From Thalassocella blandensis (GTDB lineage Bacteria > Pseudomonadota > Gammaproteobacteria > Pseudomonadales > Cellvibrionaceae), in NCBI GenBank assembly GCA_902141825.1, contig CABFPG010000001.1, positions 806,001 to 870,000 of the forward strand: a stretch of 64,000 nt of DNA, written 5' to 3'. Each line of letters starts with the position of its first letter. The stretch's first letter is position 1. This document shows, piece by piece, positions 63,867-64,000 of this stretch. The position numbers and the translations under genes are program-made. The notes beneath the pieces were generated by a model. It was not told where the DNA came from and ran no database searches. It was given only the letters and a program-made list of their open reading frames with translations.

Positions 63867-64000
63867 TGCTGTCGGACGTTTCAGTTAAACGTCCGGTGTT
63901 TGCCGGCGTCATTTCCATTTTATTACTCGCTTTTGGGTTTGTATCGTACGATCGTCTTTCGCTGCGTGAATATCCTGATATCGACCCTCCCATTGTGACC
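63863..64000 (+). CDS. RND efflux transporter, 3' end outside window
   Basis: The first 46 codons are visible, beginning MMLSDVSVKRPVFAGVISI and reaching LREYPDIDPPIVT, which is the conserved N-terminal helix and start of the porter domain of HAE1 pumps. GGAG lies eight bases before the ATG at 63863. It overlaps the adaptor stop, so the two are coupled. Confidence 0.92.
   Translation, partial: MMLSDVSVKRPVFAGVISILLLAFGFVSYDRLSLREYPDIDPPIVT

Noticed and set aside
1-64000. tRNA, rRNA, insertion sequences, integrases or att sites marking a mobile island
   Set aside because: None recognised on reading; the toxin-like and peptide genes have no adjacent mobility genes.

Overview
The window looks like a chromosomal segment of a marine, polysaccharide-degrading gammaproteobacterium, probably of the Cellvibrio/Saccharophagus/Teredinibacter group. 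Reasons: a GH18 chitinase with long polyserine linkers, a secreted multi-domain protein with several F5/8-type carbohydrate-binding modules, RND efflux operons, large hybrid sensor kinases, AT-rich intergenic regions and about 45-50% GC coding sequence. The species assignment is inference. I recognised no rRNA, tRNA, CRISPR array, insertion sequence or integrase.

Left part (1-14.7 kb): the end of an assimilatory-type nitrite reductase pair (nirB, cut by the window edge, and nirD); a small hypothetical gene; a TetR regulator divergent from a three-gene RND efflux operon (adaptor, pump, outer-membrane lipoprotein) whose promoter has a perfect inverted repeat between -35 and -10; an LpxR-like outer-membrane protein; eutBC without other eut genes; and a pair of small membrane proteins.

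Signalling block (15-42.2 kb): three giant hybrid histidine kinases, a REC-PAS-GGDEF-EAL protein and a periplasmic-propeller diguanylate cyclase. They flank a 1.86-kb gene-poor AT-rich stretch and a 1787-residue secreted fusion (sugar dehydrogenase-like, F5/8C, di-haem, three F5/8C, ThuA-like).

Peptide-export system (43.5-48 kb and 62.15 kb): the most notable part. A 53-codon gene, too short for ordinary gene finding, encodes a double-glycine leader (ending LDSVSGG, as in colicin V) and a six-cysteine core. It is followed by a strong hairpin with a T-tract, a 206-aa protein with a DEMWH...HH motif, an HlyD-type adaptor and a C39 peptidase-ABC exporter. A second precursor 18.6 kb downstream has the same EIIEEALLDSVSGG leader and a core with the same five-residue periodicity, in which Ser replaces Cys. 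Together they look like an undescribed family of pentad-repeat secreted peptides handled by one exporter.

Putative toxin region (49.6-59.6 kb): an ADP-ribosylglycohydrolase, a small zinc-ribbon protein, and a protein with a His/Ser/Lys-rich N-terminus and a C-terminal ADP-ribosyltransferase-like domain (S-T-S-like and E-x-E motifs). This could be a toxin with a de-ADP-ribosylating immunity protein. A second protein with a similar His/Ser-rich N-terminus lies 5 kb away. Between them are the chitinase, a methyltransferase and an acetyltransferase. The right end holds a TPR membrane protein, the second precursor and the start of another RND efflux operon.
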